Notes: a model not told the origin generated them from the sequence alone. Counted from the first letter of the stretch, positions 1 through 9,939 are shown. The stretch is 48,162 bases of DNA from Aestuariibacter salexigens DSM 15300 (GCF_000429145.1 NZ_AUBH01000017.1:1-48162), one strand, 5' to 3'. Program-made: numbers and translations.

Positions 1-844
1 TCAGATTCGACCTGAGTTTTTTATTGGCGATGTATTTACTGATACCCAGCATGACAGTTTTTCCACCTGTACTGTGTTGCTTGGGCGTTAAGCCAATGCA
101 CGCTGCTGCCTCCCGCCCGTTCTTGAATGAGGCGCCTGTGTCACCTAATGCCAGATACAGTCCCAGAGCATTGACATCGCCAACACCGTCCAGCGCTTTC
201 AGCATTGAACACTTGGGGTGTGCATTGATAGATTGCTGCTGACGTTTACTTAAGGTCTGTATTAACTCATCCAGCTCGAGCCAGAACTGATACAGCCGGT
301 GTATCTCACCTCTTAACACATCCGGTAAGCCATTCTCAGCATCTTCCAGGATATCCGGTATGGCTTTTACCAGGGAGCGTTTGCCTTTCGCTACGGTGAT
401 ACCAAACTCATACAGGATACTTTTTAATAGATTGTTCGTGGCGATTTGCTCATCTACATAGTGCTCCCTGATACGCTCACTGGCTTGTAGTGCCAGTTGT
501 TCGTCAGTCTTTACCTGAATAGGTTTGACATCAGGTTGTCTTGACGCAATGGCAATAGCCAAAGCATCGTTCTTATCAGTCTTATGACCTGACAAGAATC
601 GTTTAACGAAGCGAGGAGAGATTAGCATTGTTGTATGACCGTATTGCTCAGACAGCTTTGCCCAGTAGTGGGCGCTGCCACAGGCTTCAATGGCAACCAG
701 TGATGGTTTCTGTTTAAGCAACCATGTTTTTAAAGATGAGCGGGTAAAGGTTTTATCTGTCAGTACTTTGTTATCAGTGCTAAGCACACAGACGTGGAAA
801 GAATGTTTTGCCAGGTCGATTGCGATTACGGTATTTTCAGACAT
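1..844 (-). CDS. IS110-family (IS1111-type) transposase, partial
   Basis: The minus-strand frame is open from an ATG at 844 to the window edge (281 codons), so the C-terminus lies outside; family members have about 340 residues. An N-terminal DEDD RuvC-like domain is visible: AIDLAKHSF (first Asp), VAIEACGSAHYW (Glu) and SGHKTDKNDA (Asp pair). The later LDGVGDVNALGL stretch matches the Transposase_20 domain with the conserved Ser/Gly-rich region. The run KTDEQLALQASERIRE fits the IS1111 subgroup. A good ribosome site, AAGGAGT, lies at 851-857. The enzyme recombines DNA without a DDE chemistry, and in this family target choice is guided by an IS-encoded RNA; in IS1111-type elements that RNA is expected beyond the 3' end, outside this window. 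No frameshift is seen. Confidence 0.93.
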   Translation of the reverse strand, partial: MSENTVIAIDLAKHSFHVCVLSTDNKVLTDKTFTRSSLKTWLLKQKPSLVAIEACGSAHYWAKLSEQYGHTTMLISPRFVKRFLSGHKTDKNDALAIAIASRQPDVKPIQVKTDEQLALQASERIREHYVDEQIATNNLLKSILYEFGITVAKGKRSLVKAIPDILEDAENGLPDVLRGEIHRLYQFWLELDELIQTLSKRQQQSINAHPKCSMLKALDGVGDVNALGLYLALGDTGASFKNGREAAACIGLTPKQHSTGGKTVMLGISKYIANKKLRSNL

Positions 845-912
845 GTATGGACTCCTTATTTTGATTTCGCAAAAACCAAATTACTCCTCAGGGAGTGGAG
901 GAGTCCATACAT
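843..912. repeat. 14-bp inverted repeat over the transposase start
   Basis: Positions 843-856 (ATGTATGGACTCCT) and 899-912 are perfect inverted copies separated by 42 bases. The inner arm contains both the transposase start codon and its ribosome binding site. Transcripts entering from the suhB side would fold and hide the start. It may also include the subterminal inverted repeat of the IS left end. The exact IS boundary cannot be set without the other end. Confidence 0.65.
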
Positions 913-936
913 CGCGAAGGCGGCAATCTAAGCGAG

Positions 937-957
937 ATGCCCGACTAAATCGGGCAT
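937..957. repeat. REP-like palindrome
   Basis: Perfect 8-bp arms ATGCCCGA and TCGGGCAT enclose a 5-base loop (CTAAA). The GATGCCCGA...TCGGGCATGACG form resembles dispersed extragenic palindromes of marine gammaproteobacteria. It sits between the IS left end and the 3' end of suhB and is the only copy seen in the window. It may be the target of the IS, and might also act as the suhB transcript end, although no T-tract follows. Confidence 0.55.
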
Positions 958-997
958 GACGGAGTGGGGTAGTAGGGCAAGACGTATGGGGCGTGCC

Positions 998-1774
998 TTA
1001 ACCTTTAAGGTGCTTCACCAATGCCTGTACAACCTTAGGGCTGCCGGCCACGATTTCGCCTGAATACAATGGGTCGTTATTACCTTTAAAGTCGGTGACC
1101 AGTCCACCAGATTCTCTTACCATCAGCTCACCTGCAGCGATATCCCAGGCGTTAACACCACGCTCCCAGTAGCCGTCGTAACGACCTGCCGCCACGTATG
1201 CCATGTCCAATGCGGCTGAGCCACAGCGACGAATATCGCCGCACTTGGCAAAAATGCTGTTCAGAGACTGCATATACTGCTCTGTTTGTTCACGGTGCTT
1301 GAATGGCAGGGCTGTCGCTAACACAGTGCCGCCCAAATCTTTAGGCTTGCTGGCGCGAATGCGATAACCGTTCAGCTGTGCTCCTGCCCCTTTACTGGCG
1401 GTAAACAGTTCTCCACGAATGGGATCGAATACAACGCCCTGGTCAAGACGTCCTTTGTGTAACAGTGCGATGGAGACCGCAAAGTGCGGTATACCTTTGA
1501 CAAAATTGGTTGTGCCATCAAGCGGGTCGATAATCCAGGTGTAGTCATCGTCACCGCTGACTTTGCCACCTTCTTCACCAATGAAGCTGTGGTCTGGGTA
1601 GGATTGCTTGATCTTGTGGATGATGGCCTGCTCAGCTTCCTTGTCTATCTGCGTAACAAAATCATTCGCGCCTTTCGATTCAGTTTTAAGGTCGTCACGG
1701 TTTTCAAACCCGCGAGCAATAATGTTGCCGGCTGTACGCGCTGCGCGTACGGCTATATTCAGCATAGGATGCAT
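998..1774 (-). CDS. suhB: Inositol-1-monophosphatase SuhB
   Basis: The 258-residue protein begins MHPMLNIAVRAART, as in E. coli SuhB, and has the usual family length. The metal-binding motifs of the Mg2+-dependent inositol monophosphatase fold are present: GEEGG, DPLDGTTNFVKG and NAWDIAAGEL. It hydrolyses inositol monophosphates; in E. coli it also joins the NusA/ribosomal RNA antitermination complex and helps rRNA maturation. It is transcribed divergently from trmJ, the conserved arrangement in gammaproteobacteria. Its 3' end faces the IS110-family element. Confidence 0.96.
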   Translation of the reverse strand: MHPMLNIAVRAARTAGNIIARGFENRDDLKTESKGANDFVTQIDKEAEQAIIHKIKQSYPDHSFIGEEGGKVSGDDDYTWIIDPLDGTTNFVKGIPHFAVSIALLHKGRLDQGVVFDPIRGELFTASKGAGAQLNGYRIRASKPKDLGGTVLATALPFKHREQTEQYMQSLNSIFAKCGDIRRCGSAALDMAYVAAGRYDGYWERGVNAWDIAAGELMVRESGGLVTDFKGNNDPLYSGEIVAGSPKVVQALVKHLKG

Positions 1775-1909
1775 AAGTAAACCACCAATTGTGTAAAGAA
1801 CAAAAACGTCAGGAGCGTTACGTGTTGCCCCTGATTAAAAATCGCGCGAAGTCTAGCAAAGCGTTACATGAACCGCAATCGAAACCTCGCTGTAACCACC
1901 TTGTGCCTG

Positions 1910-1918
1910 TGCTAAACT
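1910..1918 (+). promoter_or_regulatory. Possible extended -10 promoter for trmJ
   Basis: TGC-TAAACT forms an extended -10 element 38 bases before the trmJ start and is followed by a GC-rich stretch. The -35 region (near 1890, CTGTAA) is poor. This is a sequence-only guess. Confidence 0.35.
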
Positions 1919-1956
1919 GCGCGCCGCGCTCTGCTATGGAACTATTGAAATTACAC

Positions 1957-2676
1957 ATGTTAGATAATATCCGCATCATATTGGTTAACACATCACATAC
2001 CGGCAATATCGGCTCGGCCGCCCGAGCGATGAAAACCATGGGGTTGAGCCAGCTTGTGCTGGTCGACCCCGTGTCTGAGCCGGATGGTAAATCCAGCGCG
2101 CTGGCGGCAGGTGCAGGCGACGTGCTGGCGAACGCTAAGATTGTTCCTACCCTGCAGGAAGCCATTTCCGACTGCGGTCTGGTAATCGGCACATCAATGA
2201 AAACCCGTTCTCACGATGTGCCGACCATGGTGCCGCGAGAGTGCGCAGAAAAATTACTCGATGAAGTAGGGAGCTATCCTGTCGCTTTGATATTCGGTCG
2301 GGAAAACAACGGGTTGAGTAACGAAGAACTCAGGCTTTGCCATTTCCATGTGTACATTCCGGCGAATCCTGATTACAGCTCATTAAACCTTGCCGCAGCG
2401 GTGCAAACGCTGTGTTACGAGATTCGTATGGCCTTTCTTGCCCGTGGTGAACAGCACCCAGAGCAGGATAGTCCCTATCCATTGAGCGAAGATCTCGAAC
2501 GTTTTTATACGCATTTGGAACAAACCCTGCAGAAAACGAATTTTATCATTCCGCAGCATCCGGGTATGGTGATGGTCAAACTTAGGCGTCTGTTTAACCG
2601 TGCGAGACCCGAGTCCGTCGAGTTAAACATTTTGCGCGGCATTCTGACCTCAATAGACAAATCTATTCAAAAGTGA
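1957..2676 (+). CDS. trmJ: tRNA (cytidine/uridine-2'-O-)-methyltransferase TrmJ
   Basis: SPOUT (SpoU-type) methyltransferase that 2'-O-methylates position 32 of several tRNAs. The start chosen here gives [17 protein letters not shown] and 239 residues, aligning with E. coli TrmJ (MLQNIRIVLVETSHTGN, 246 residues); the frame is open further upstream but with no homology. Conserved SPOUT motifs are [31 protein letters not shown] and [15 protein letters not shown]. The C-terminal [16 protein letters not shown] is the TrmJ-specific tail. No strong ribosome site precedes this ATG; an in-frame ATG at 1936 is an alternative. cysE starts 4 bases after the stop, so the two are probably co-transcribed. 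Confidence 0.93.
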   Translation: MLDNIRIILVNTSHTGNIGSAARAMKTMGLSQLVLVDPVSEPDGKSSALAAGAGDVLANAKIVPTLQEAISDCGLVIGTSMKTRSHDVPTMVPRECAEKLLDEVGSYPVALIFGRENNGLSNEELRLCHFHVYIPANPDYSSLNLAAAVQTLCYEIRMAFLARGEQHPEQDSPYPLSEDLERFYTHLEQTLQKTNFIIPQHPGMVMVKLRRLFNRARPESVELNILRGILTSIDKSIQK

Positions 2677-2680
2677 GCTT

Positions 2681-3499
2681 ATGTTTACGCGTATTCGAGA
2701 AGACATCAAAAGCGTGTTTGACCGTGATCCCGCGGCCCGCAACAGTTTTGAGGTCCTGACCAGCTATCCGGGGTTACATGCCATCTGGCTGCACCGTCTG
2801 TCACATAAATTCTGGCGCTGGGGCTTGAAATGGCTGGCCAGAATGCTATCGACCTTTGGGCGTTGGACAACCGGTATAGAAATACACCCTGGTGCACAGA
2901 TTGGTCGGCGTTTTTTCATCGATCACGGCATGGGCGTGGTAATTGGAGAAACGGCTGAAATTGGTGACGATGTAACCCTGTATCATGGTGTCACCCTTGG
3001 CGGGACATCCTGGCAGGCAGGAAAACGCCACCCAACCCTGAAAAATAAGGTGGTTATTGGTGCCGGCGCAAAAATCCTTGGGCCTATCACTATCGGAGAA
3101 GGCGCCAAGGTTGGCTCGAATTCGGTGGTCGTAAAGGATGTCCCAGATGGTGCAACCGCAGTGGGGATCCCGGGGCGTGTCGTGCTGAATAAAGCAACGG
3201 AGCAGGATGGCAAACGTGAGCACCGCGAAAGCATCGCCAGGCAATACGGCTTTGACGCCTACGCGGTAGCACCTGACAATCCTGATCCGGTCGCCAATGC
3301 TATAGGTGTTATGCTCGAACACGTGCACAAAATGGACCTCAAAGTTGAGGAACTATGCGGCGCAGTGCAGGAGCTTGGCGGTGATGTATGTGGCAAATCC
3401 ATCAAAGCACTGGATATCGAGGACTTTAAAGACACTGGATTGTCCCCCATTATTCAGCAAATGAACCATAAAGATGAGTCGTTTGACCCGCATATATAG
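2681..3499 (+). CDS. cysE: Serine O-acetyltransferase (EpsC/short CysE type)
   Basis: Transfers acetyl from acetyl-CoA to L-serine, the first step of cysteine synthesis. The protein (272 residues) has the short N-terminal helical region, then a left-handed beta-helix of hexapeptide repeats around residues 65-170, with [12 protein letters not shown] (active His) and [17 protein letters not shown]-terminal extension of about 100 residues continues past the usual short-form end and probably forms an extra helical tail. It lies between trmJ and a cysteine desulfurase with 4- and 6-base gaps, tying cysteine synthesis to sulfur mobilisation in one operon. Confidence 0.93.
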   Translation: MFTRIREDIKSVFDRDPAARNSFEVLTSYPGLHAIWLHRLSHKFWRWGLKWLARMLSTFGRWTTGIEIHPGAQIGRRFFIDHGMGVVIGETAEIGDDVTLYHGVTLGGTSWQAGKRHPTLKNKVVIGAGAKILGPITIGEGAKVGSNSVVVKDVPDGATAVGIPGRVVLNKATEQDGKREHRESIARQYGFDAYAVAPDNPDPVANAIGVMLEHVHKMDLKVEELCGAVQELGGDVCGKSIKALDIEDFKDTGLSPIIQQMNHKDESFDPHI

Positions 3500-3505
3500 G
3501 CCGTT

Positions 3506-4693
3506 ATGACTGACATTAACACGCCCATTTATCTCGATTATGCCGCAACCACGCCGGTCGACCCGCGTGTCGCCGAGAAAATGACAGCCTGTCTGACAAT
3601 GGATGGCAACTTCGCGAATCCGGCATCCCGCTCACACCGATTTGGTTGGCAGGCAGAAGAAGCCGTGGACTTCGCTCGTAGCCAGATTGCTGAGCTGGTC
3701 AACTGCGACCCTCGTGAACTGGTATTTACCTCTGGCGCGACGGAGTCAGATAACCTGGCAATCAAAGGCGTGGCAATGGCTTATGCCGACAAGGGCAAGC
3801 ATGTTATTACCATGAGTACCGAGCATAAAGCGGTGCTGGATTCCTGCGGCTGGCTGGAGACGCAGGGCTTCGAGGTGACTTATCTGGCGCCGGGCAGCAA
3901 TGGCCTGTTGGATTTGGCGGAACTCGAAGCGGCCATCAGGCCCGACACCGTGCTGGTCAGTGTAATGCATGTGAATAATGAGTTAGGGGTCATTCAGGAT
4001 ATTGCAGCCATAGGGGCGCTATGTCAGGAAAAGCACATCCTGTTTCATGTCGATGCCGCGCAGAGTACCGGCAAAGTAGCCATTGATCTGCAAACACTGC
4101 CGGTTGACTTGATGTCATTTTCGGCGCACAAAACCTATGGGCCAAAAGGGATTGGCGCACTGTTTGTCAGGCGTCGGCCAAAAATTCATCTGCATGCGCA
4201 AATTCATGGTGGCGGACATGAGCGCGGCATGCGTTCAGGCACATTGCCAACCCATCAGATTGTAGGCATGGGGGAAGCCTTCGCGATTGCCGGTCAGGAG
4301 CTTGAGCAGGAGCGCGTGCGTCTTGCCGGCCTGCGTCAGCGCTTCCTGGAGATTGTCGGTCAACTGCCAGGCGTGGTCGTTAATGGCAATCTGTCACATA
4401 GTGTGGCGGGTGTGGTCAATGTCGGCTTCGACGATGTTGACGGTGAATCGTTGATAATGGCATTGCATGAGCTGGCCGTATCCTCCGGCTCGGCCTGTAA
4501 CTCGGCCAGTATGGCGCCGTCTTACGTGCTCAAAGCATTAGGACTGGACGATGCATTGGCGCACAGTTCTCTACGTTTTAGCTTTGGTCGTTTTACCACT
4601 CGGGCAGAAGTGGAGTTTGCGGCGAACAAAGTGGTTGAAGTAGTGAGCAGTCTCAGACAGGCATCTTCAGCAACACCTATCCCCCGAATATAG
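3506..4693 (+). CDS. Cysteine desulfurase, IscS/NifS family (orphan)
   Basis: PLP enzyme that converts cysteine to alanine and a persulfide for Fe-S clusters or tRNA thiolation. In its 395 residues the PLP lysine is K209 (SFSAHKTYG) and the persulfide cysteine is C331 ([10 protein letters not shown]); the motif ATTPVDP near the N-terminus and HVDAAQ (PLP Asp) are also present. The catalytic loop is the long IscS type. The extreme C-terminus (SATPIPRI) lacks the conserved tail that binds IscU in E. coli IscS. The next gene is ndk, with no iscR, iscU, iscA, hscBA or fdx. I therefore call it IscS-like rather than iscS. Confidence 0.9.
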   Translation: MTDINTPIYLDYAATTPVDPRVAEKMTACLTMDGNFANPASRSHRFGWQAEEAVDFARSQIAELVNCDPRELVFTSGATESDNLAIKGVAMAYADKGKHVITMSTEHKAVLDSCGWLETQGFEVTYLAPGSNGLLDLAELEAAIRPDTVLVSVMHVNNELGVIQDIAAIGALCQEKHILFHVDAAQSTGKVAIDLQTLPVDLMSFSAHKTYGPKGIGALFVRRRPKIHLHAQIHGGGHERGMRSGTLPTHQIVGMGEAFAIAGQELEQERVRLAGLRQRFLEIVGQLPGVVVNGNLSHSVAGVVNVGFDDVDGESLIMALHELAVSSGSACNSASMAPSYVLKALGLDDALAHSSLRFSFGRFTTRAEVEFAANKVVEVVSSLRQASSATPIPRI

Positions 4694-4741
4694 CGCCGGT
4701 TAACGGTTTTTCTGCAAACTCGGCATTATTTTAATGCGGGG

Positions 4742-4770
4742 TATGAATTCGATGCACTTTTGCATATAAT
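4742..4770 (+). promoter_or_regulatory. Probable ndk promoter
   Basis: A perfect TATAAT at 4765-4770 stands 54 bases before the ndk start; the -35 at 17-base spacing is weak (TATGAA). Confidence 0.5.
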
Positions 4771-4823
4771 CCGCGCCAAATTTTTAACCTACAGATTTTC
4801 ACCTTTATTTCGGGAGTGGCGAT

Positions 4824-5255
4824 ATGGCCCTGGAACGTACTTTTTCTATTATCAAGCCTGATGCAGTTGCTAAGAATGTCATCGGTGCTATTTACAACCG
4901 TTTTGAGTCAGCAGGTCTGCGCATTGTTGCTTCAAAAATGCTGCACATGAGCAAAGAACAGGCTGAAGGTTTCTACGCTGAACACAAAGAGCGTCCTTTC
5001 TTCGGCGCGTTAGTAGAGTTCATGACGTCTGGCCCTGTGATGGTTCAGGTTCTGGAAGGCGAGAACGCTGTTGTTAAGAACCGTGAAATCATGGGCGCGA
5101 CTAACCCAGCAGAAGCCGCAGCCGGTACACTGCGTGCAGACTACGCTGTGTCAATCGATGAGAATGCAGTTCACGGCTCTGACGCGCCTGAATCTGCGGC
5201 TCGCGAGATTGCCTACTTCTTCTCTGACGATGAGATTTGCCCACGCACTCGCTAA
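4824..5255 (+). CDS. ndk: Nucleoside diphosphate kinase
   Basis: Moves the gamma phosphate of ATP to NDPs through a phospho-histidine. The 143-residue length is standard; the catalytic H117 lies in [13 protein letters not shown] and the N-terminal [10 protein letters not shown] is typical. Its own promoter precedes it and an intrinsic terminator follows, so it is a single-gene unit. In relatives with an ISC cluster this gene follows iscX; here it directly follows the orphan desulfurase. Confidence 0.98.
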   Translation: MALERTFSIIKPDAVAKNVIGAIYNRFESAGLRIVASKMLHMSKEQAEGFYAEHKERPFFGALVEFMTSGPVMVQVLEGENAVVKNREIMGATNPAEAAAGTLRADYAVSIDENAVHGSDAPESAAREIAYFFSDDEICPRTR

Positions 5256-5278
5256 GGCTCTCAACATCAGATTGAATG

Positions 5279-5303
5279 AAGGGAGCTGCGGCTCCCTTTG
5301 TTG
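5279..5303 (+). terminator. ndk intrinsic terminator
   Basis: Stem AAGGGAGC / GCTCCCTT with a 4-base TGCG loop, followed by TGTTG. It begins 23 bases after the ndk stop. Confidence 0.75.
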
Positions 5304-5419
5304 TATGTGACTTAACAACACTAATTCTGGTACGCATTCGTATATGCGAATGAAACCCGTTACACTATGCGCACGCAGCCAGTCGTTCTTCTGACTGGCC
5401 CACTGTGGGAGGATCCGGC

Positions 5420-6562
5420 ATGTCAGACACACTTCGTGAACAGCCGTCAAAAATTAACCTGTTAAATTTCAGCCGTCAGGGGCTGCGCGATCTGTTTGCT
5501 GAAATGGGCGAAAAACCGTTCCGTGCCGATCAGGTCATGAAATGGATCTACCAGCAGGGCGTGTCAGACTTTGAGCAAATGAGTAATTTGAACAAGGCGC
5601 TGCGTGCCAAATTGATTGAGAACTGTGAGATCCGTGCGCCCGAAATTGCCTATCAGCAAAATGCCACTGACGGTACGATTAAATTTGCCTTGCAGCTTGA
5701 TGGCGGTCAGGAAGTGGAAACCGTGTGGATCCCGGAAAGTGATAGAGCCACACTTTGCGTGTCATCTCAGGTAGGATGTGCGCTGGAATGTACGTTCTGC
5801 TCAACTGCCCAGCAGGGTTTTAACCGTAATCTGACCGTGGCTGAGATTATCGGGCAGGTTTGGCGCGTAGCAACGACCCTCGGCCTGTCTTCTGATTCAT
5901 CCAAACGCCCCATTACCAACGTGGTGATGATGGGTATGGGTGAACCGCTGCTGAATATGAAAAACGTGGTGCCGGCGATGGAGCTGATGATGGACGACTT
6001 CGGCTTTGGATTATCCAAACGTCGTGTCACCCTTAGCACCTCGGGTGTGGTGCCGGCGCTTGACATGCTCGGCGATAAAATCGACGTAGCGCTGGCTATC
6101 AGTCTGCATGCACCAGACGATAAGCTACGAGACGAAATTGTACCAATCAATAAAAAGTACCCTATCTCTGAATTTCTGGCAGCAGTCAGACGCTATTTGG
6201 GTAAATCCCGCGCCAATCAGGGCAAAGTGACGGTTGAATACGTGATGTTAAATGGCATCAACGATTCGACCGACCAGGCACATCAACTGGCGAAAACCCT
6301 GGCAGACACGCCGAGCAAGATCAATCTGATCCCGTTTAACCCTTTCCCGGGATCGCCATATACGTGCTCGAGTAATTCGCGCATTGACCGCTTTGCAAAA
6401 GTGCTGATGGAATATGGTTTTACTGTCATTGTGCGCAAGACTCGCGGTGATGATATTGATGCTGCCTGTGGCCAGCTCGTGGGTGATGTTGTAGACAGAA
6501 CCAAACGAATGCTGAAAAAACAGATGAAGGGTGAACCAATTTCGGTAAAAATGGCCCAATAA
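5420..6562 (+). CDS. rlmN: Dual-specificity RNA methyltransferase RlmN
   Basis: Radical SAM enzyme that makes m2A at 23S rRNA A2503 and at tRNA A37. The 4Fe-4S cysteines are C120, C124 and C127 (GCALECTFC), and the methyl-carrying Cys is in DAACGQLVG near the C-terminus. I chose ATG 5420 (380 residues) over an in-frame GTG at 5405 because GGGAGGA at 5408-5414 is well spaced and family members begin near here. Further motifs are MGMGEPLLN and SLHAPDD. pilF follows after about 65 bases. Confidence 0.96.
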   Translation: MSDTLREQPSKINLLNFSRQGLRDLFAEMGEKPFRADQVMKWIYQQGVSDFEQMSNLNKALRAKLIENCEIRAPEIAYQQNATDGTIKFALQLDGGQEVETVWIPESDRATLCVSSQVGCALECTFCSTAQQGFNRNLTVAEIIGQVWRVATTLGLSSDSSKRPITNVVMMGMGEPLLNMKNVVPAMELMMDDFGFGLSKRRVTLSTSGVVPALDMLGDKIDVALAISLHAPDDKLRDEIVPINKKYPISEFLAAVRRYLGKSRANQGKVTVEYVMLNGINDSTDQAHQLAKTLADTPSKINLIPFNPFPGSPYTCSSNSRIDRFAKVLMEYGFTVIVRKTRGDDIDAACGQLVGDVVDRTKRMLKKQMKGEPISVKMAQ

Positions 6563-6626
6563 CAACAAGTAACCAGCTCAAGCAGAGATCTCTGCAGGTC
6601 AGGTTACCTAAAAATAAGTCAGGGGA

Positions 6627-7754
6627 ATGATGCGACGCTATATATTAGTGATACTGTTTTTATTAGGTGGCTGTGTCAGTCAGCCAGTGCCCGACGGGTT
6701 TGAAGCGCCTGACGATTTTGATACCGATGCCGCAGCGAAAACCCGTATTTCTTTAGGGCTGACCTATCTGAAAAACGGCAACTACACGCAGGCTAAAATG
6801 AATCTCGATAGAGCACTCGAGTTCGCACCGCGTATGGCCGATGCCCACTATTCCATAGCATACTATTACCAGCTGGTAGGCGAAGTGCAGCGTGCTGAGG
6901 AATCCTATCAGGATGCCATGCGTCTGGCACCAAGAAATGCCGACATTGCCAACAGCTATGGTGCCTTTCTGTGTCAGCAGGGAAATTATCCGAAAGCCAA
7001 AGAGTTTTTCTTAAAAGCGATAAACAATCAGCGCTACGCCAATACCGCAGAAAGTTATGAAAACATGGCGCTGTGTTCACAAAGTCAGGGCCAGATTGAT
7101 GATGCGATTGAGTATTTACAGAATGCGCTCAACCATCAGCCAACCCGTGGAAAAAGCCTGTATTTATTAGCCGAACTTCTGACGGCAACAGAGCGCTATG
7201 AAGAAGCGCGTCAGACGCTACGTCGTTTCGAACGGGTATCTAGAGTCTCTGCCGAATCGCTGTGGCTGGCCGCCGAGATCGAGCATGGCCTGGGCAATAT
7301 TGATGCTGCCAGAGGGTATGGCGATATGTTGTTGCAGATGTATCCACAACATCCTAATACGCAACGCTATCTGGCCACACATCGCAGCCCGGATGCGGTA
7401 GCAAAACAGCGCATGAAAAAGGCACCTACCATAAACCAGCCTGCAACAATGCCAGTGCAAAAGCCTGAACCCATGCCAGAGCCGGCAAGCCAACCAGTCA
7501 GTGAACCTGCTGCACAGGAAAGCTCTGAGCCTGAAGCTGAACCTGTGGCGGATACACAGCAGCCTGACGAGGAGTCGTCAGTAGCGCCAGTGGTGACCAA
7601 ACACATCGTTGAAAAACAGGAAAACCTGTATCGCATTTCACTGCGTTACAACGTCAAGATGGACAAGTTGGTAGAATGGAACAACCTTGACGACCCGTCT
7701 TCAATCTATACGGGCATGTCCCTTTGGGTCGTAGACCCGTCTACGCAGCAGTAA
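6627..7754 (+). CDS. pilF: Type IV pilus lipoprotein PilF/PilW with C-terminal LysM domain
   Basis: The protein starts with a lipoprotein signal (MRRYILVILFLLGGC, lipobox Cys), then has TPR repeats from about residue 35 to 240 as in PilF, the pilotin that helps assemble the PilQ secretin in the outer membrane. PilF proteins normally end near 250 residues. This one (375 residues) adds a Pro/Glu/Gln-rich linker (about 255-325) and a LysM-like module at 325-372 (HIVEKQENLYRISLRYNV, WNNLDDPSSIYTGMSLWV), suggesting peptidoglycan binding. Two ATGs in tandem (6627, 6630) could start it; 6630 has better spacing from AGGGG. It leads rodZ by 6 bases or less. Confidence 0.9.
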   Translation: MMRRYILVILFLLGGCVSQPVPDGFEAPDDFDTDAAAKTRISLGLTYLKNGNYTQAKMNLDRALEFAPRMADAHYSIAYYYQLVGEVQRAEESYQDAMRLAPRNADIANSYGAFLCQQGNYPKAKEFFLKAINNQRYANTAESYENMALCSQSQGQIDDAIEYLQNALNHQPTRGKSLYLLAELLTATERYEEARQTLRRFERVSRVSAESLWLAAEIEHGLGNIDAARGYGDMLLQMYPQHPNTQRYLATHRSPDAVAKQRMKKAPTINQPATMPVQKPEPMPEPASQPVSEPAAQESSEPEAEPVADTQQPDEESSVAPVVTKHIVEKQENLYRISLRYNVKMDKLVEWNNLDDPSSIYTGMSLWVVDPSTQQ

Positions 7755-7760
7755 GTGACA

Positions 7761-8723
7761 ATGAGCGAAGAAACAGATATTCAGGAAGACATCATCAAAG
7801 GTCCTGGCGAGCAGCTTCGCACTGCGCGTCTGGGGCGCGGGCTGACCCTTGATCAGGTCGCCAGTGCGCTGCATCTTAAAGCAACAACGATAGAAGACTT
7901 GGAAAACGACATCTACGACAGCAGTGTGTCACTGACGTTTTCCAAAGGGTATCTAAGGCTGTATGCCAAGCACCTCGGCGTGCCGGTTGATGAGGTGCTG
8001 GATGCATTTGACGCGTTTCAGAGTAAACCCAAAGAAACCGCCAAACTGCAGAGTTTTTCCAAGCGAGTGGCCAAGCAGGCTAACGACGACCGCTGGATGA
8101 TGGTGACCTACCTGATACTGGCGCTGGTGCTGGTGCTGTTTTTATGGTGGTGGTGGCAACAAAGTGAAGATGATGCCACGCTTTCGCAGTCATTGTCGGC
8201 ACCCACTATTCCGCCTGTGGCAACTGAGCCGTTGCCAAGCAGCCAGTCTCAACAGACTGAAACGCTAGATAGTGAAGCGGTAGAGCAAATCGGTGATTCT
8301 GCGTCACAGATGTTAGAAAGAGTTGAAGAAGTCTTACAGAATGCGCAGCAAACCCTGCCAGATAGTCAACCGGCAGACGATGATGGCGCTGCCGCTGAGA
8401 TTCCTGCTGAAGCACCACAGCAGATTGATGACGAACCTGAAAGCACTGATAATACAACGCTAGCCGATGAGCAACCGGTCGAGCTGGTGTTCACCTTCAG
8501 CGATGATTGCTGGATGACCCTTACTGATGCCACCGGTGAAGACATCGCCTATGGTGTCAAACGTGCTGGCCGGGTCATGACCGTGAGCGGGTTGCCTCCC
8601 TTTGAAGTCGTGCTAGGCGCTCCCGCCAATGTCAGTATCAGCTATGCCGGACAGAATATTGATATGTCAGGTTTCGATGTGACTCGCACTGCGCGCTTTA
8701 GTTTACCGCTAGAGGAAGAATGA
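7761..8723 (+). CDS. rodZ: Cytoskeleton protein RodZ
   Basis: Bitopic membrane protein that links MreB to the cell-wall elongation machinery. A cytoplasmic helix-turn-helix of the XRE type ([19 protein letters not shown]) covers about residues 15-85, a transmembrane segment with a WWWW end is near 112-133, then an acidic, Gln/Pro-rich periplasmic linker and the C-terminal DUF4115 beta domain ([19 protein letters not shown]). ATG 7761 is preferred over the in-frame GTG at 7755. It overlaps ispG by 4 bases (ATGA), implying translational coupling. Confidence 0.94.
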   Translation: MSEETDIQEDIIKGPGEQLRTARLGRGLTLDQVASALHLKATTIEDLENDIYDSSVSLTFSKGYLRLYAKHLGVPVDEVLDAFDAFQSKPKETAKLQSFSKRVAKQANDDRWMMVTYLILALVLVLFLWWWWQQSEDDATLSQSLSAPTIPPVATEPLPSSQSQQTETLDSEAVEQIGDSASQMLERVEEVLQNAQQTLPDSQPADDDGAAAEIPAEAPQQIDDEPESTDNTTLADEQPVELVFTFSDDCWMTLTDATGEDIAYGVKRAGRVMTVSGLPPFEVVLGAPANVSISYAGQNIDMSGFDVTRTARFSLPLEEE

Positions 8724-9841
8724 TGTTTGCAGATTCACCCATTACCCGTCGTAAATCGACCCGTATCTATGTAGGCAAGGTGCCGATAGGGGACGGTGCG
8801 CCGATCGCGGTACAGTCGATGACCAATACGGAAACCACGGATGTTGAGGCAACCGTTGCCCAGATAAAGCGAATTCAGGCAGTCGGCGGTGAAATTGTCA
8901 GAGTGTCGGTACCGACAATGGATGCCGCTGAAGCGTTTAAACACATTCGCCAGCAGGTTGATGTGCCGCTGGTGGCAGACATTCATTTTGATTACCGCAT
9001 CGCGCTTAAAGTCGCTGAATACGGGGTAGATTGTCTGCGTATTAACCCCGGTAATATCGGTAAGATGGATCGCGTGCAGGCTGTTGTTGACTGTGCCAAG
9101 GATAAAAACATCCCTATCCGTATCGGTGTTAACGGTGGCTCGCTGGAAAAAGACCTACAGGAAAAATATGGCGAACCAACGCCTGAAGCGCTGGTCGAGT
9201 CGGCCATGCGTCATGTCGATATTCTCGACAAACTGAACTTTGACCAGTTTAAAGTCAGCGTCAAAGCGTCAGACGTATTCCTGGCGGTAGGCGCATATCG
9301 CTTATTGGCCAAGCAGATTGATCAGCCTCTGCATCTGGGTATTACCGAAGCCGGTGGATTTCGCGCCGGTGCAGTAAAAAGCGCCGTTGGACTGGGTATG
9401 TTGCTGGCCGAAGGTATTGGCGACACCATTCGTATCTCCCTTGCTGCCGATCCGGTAGAAGAGATAAAAGTGGGCTTCGATATTCTTAAGTCCCTGCGCA
9501 TTCGTTCTCGTGGTATCAATTTTATCGCCTGTCCAAGCTGTTCTCGTCAGGAGTTTGATGTCATCGGCACGGTCAACGCGCTGGAAGAAAGACTGGATGA
9601 TATTCTGACACCGATGGATGTCTCGATTATCGGCTGCGTGGTAAACGGCCCGGGCGAGGCAGAAGTGTCTGATCTTGGCCTGACCGGCGCGCGCAATATG
9701 AGCGGCTTTTACCTGGACGGTCAACGTCAGAAAGAGCGACTGGCCAATGATGATCTGGTCGATCAGCTGGAAAAGCGTATAAGGGCAAAGGCGTTACAGC
9801 TTGAACAAGCCCGTCGCATTGATGTTAAACAAGTTGTGTAG
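8720..9841 (+). CDS. ispG: 4-hydroxy-3-methylbut-2-enyl diphosphate synthase (IspG/GcpE)
   Basis: 4Fe-4S enzyme of the MEP isoprenoid pathway that reduces methylerythritol cyclodiphosphate to HMBPP. The sequence closely follows E. coli IspG over its length (373 residues): [39 protein letters not shown] and [10 protein letters not shown], which carry the cluster cysteines. The conserved pilF-rodZ-ispG-hisS order continues. It depends on Fe-S assembly although the local ISC operon is missing. Confidence 0.98.
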   Translation: MMFADSPITRRKSTRIYVGKVPIGDGAPIAVQSMTNTETTDVEATVAQIKRIQAVGGEIVRVSVPTMDAAEAFKHIRQQVDVPLVADIHFDYRIALKVAEYGVDCLRINPGNIGKMDRVQAVVDCAKDKNIPIRIGVNGGSLEKDLQEKYGEPTPEALVESAMRHVDILDKLNFDQFKVSVKASDVFLAVGAYRLLAKQIDQPLHLGITEAGGFRAGAVKSAVGLGMLLAEGIGDTIRISLAADPVEEIKVGFDILKSLRIRSRGINFIACPSCSRQEFDVIGTVNALEERLDDILTPMDVSIIGCVVNGPGEAEVSDLGLTGARNMSGFYLDGQRQKERLANDDLVDQLEKRIRAKALQLEQARRIDVKQVV

Positions 9842-9875
9842 CAGCTAACGTAGCGTATTGAAGTGGTACGGGCGT

Positions 9876-9904
9876 TTTACGTTTGCTACCAAAATCCCTA
9901 TAAT
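9876..9904 (+). promoter_or_regulatory. hisS promoter
   Basis: TTTACG (9876-9881), 17-base spacer, TATAAT (9899-9904), followed by a GC-rich GCGCGCC discriminator; 35 bases before the hisS start. Confidence 0.7.
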
Positions 9905-9939
9905 GCGCGCCTTAATTCAGTTCAGGTATTGAAACCGTC

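Noticed and set aside
1789-1956. N-terminal extension of trmJ from the GTG at 1789
   Set aside because: Homology to TrmJ begins at 1957 and the upstream part crosses the promoter region.
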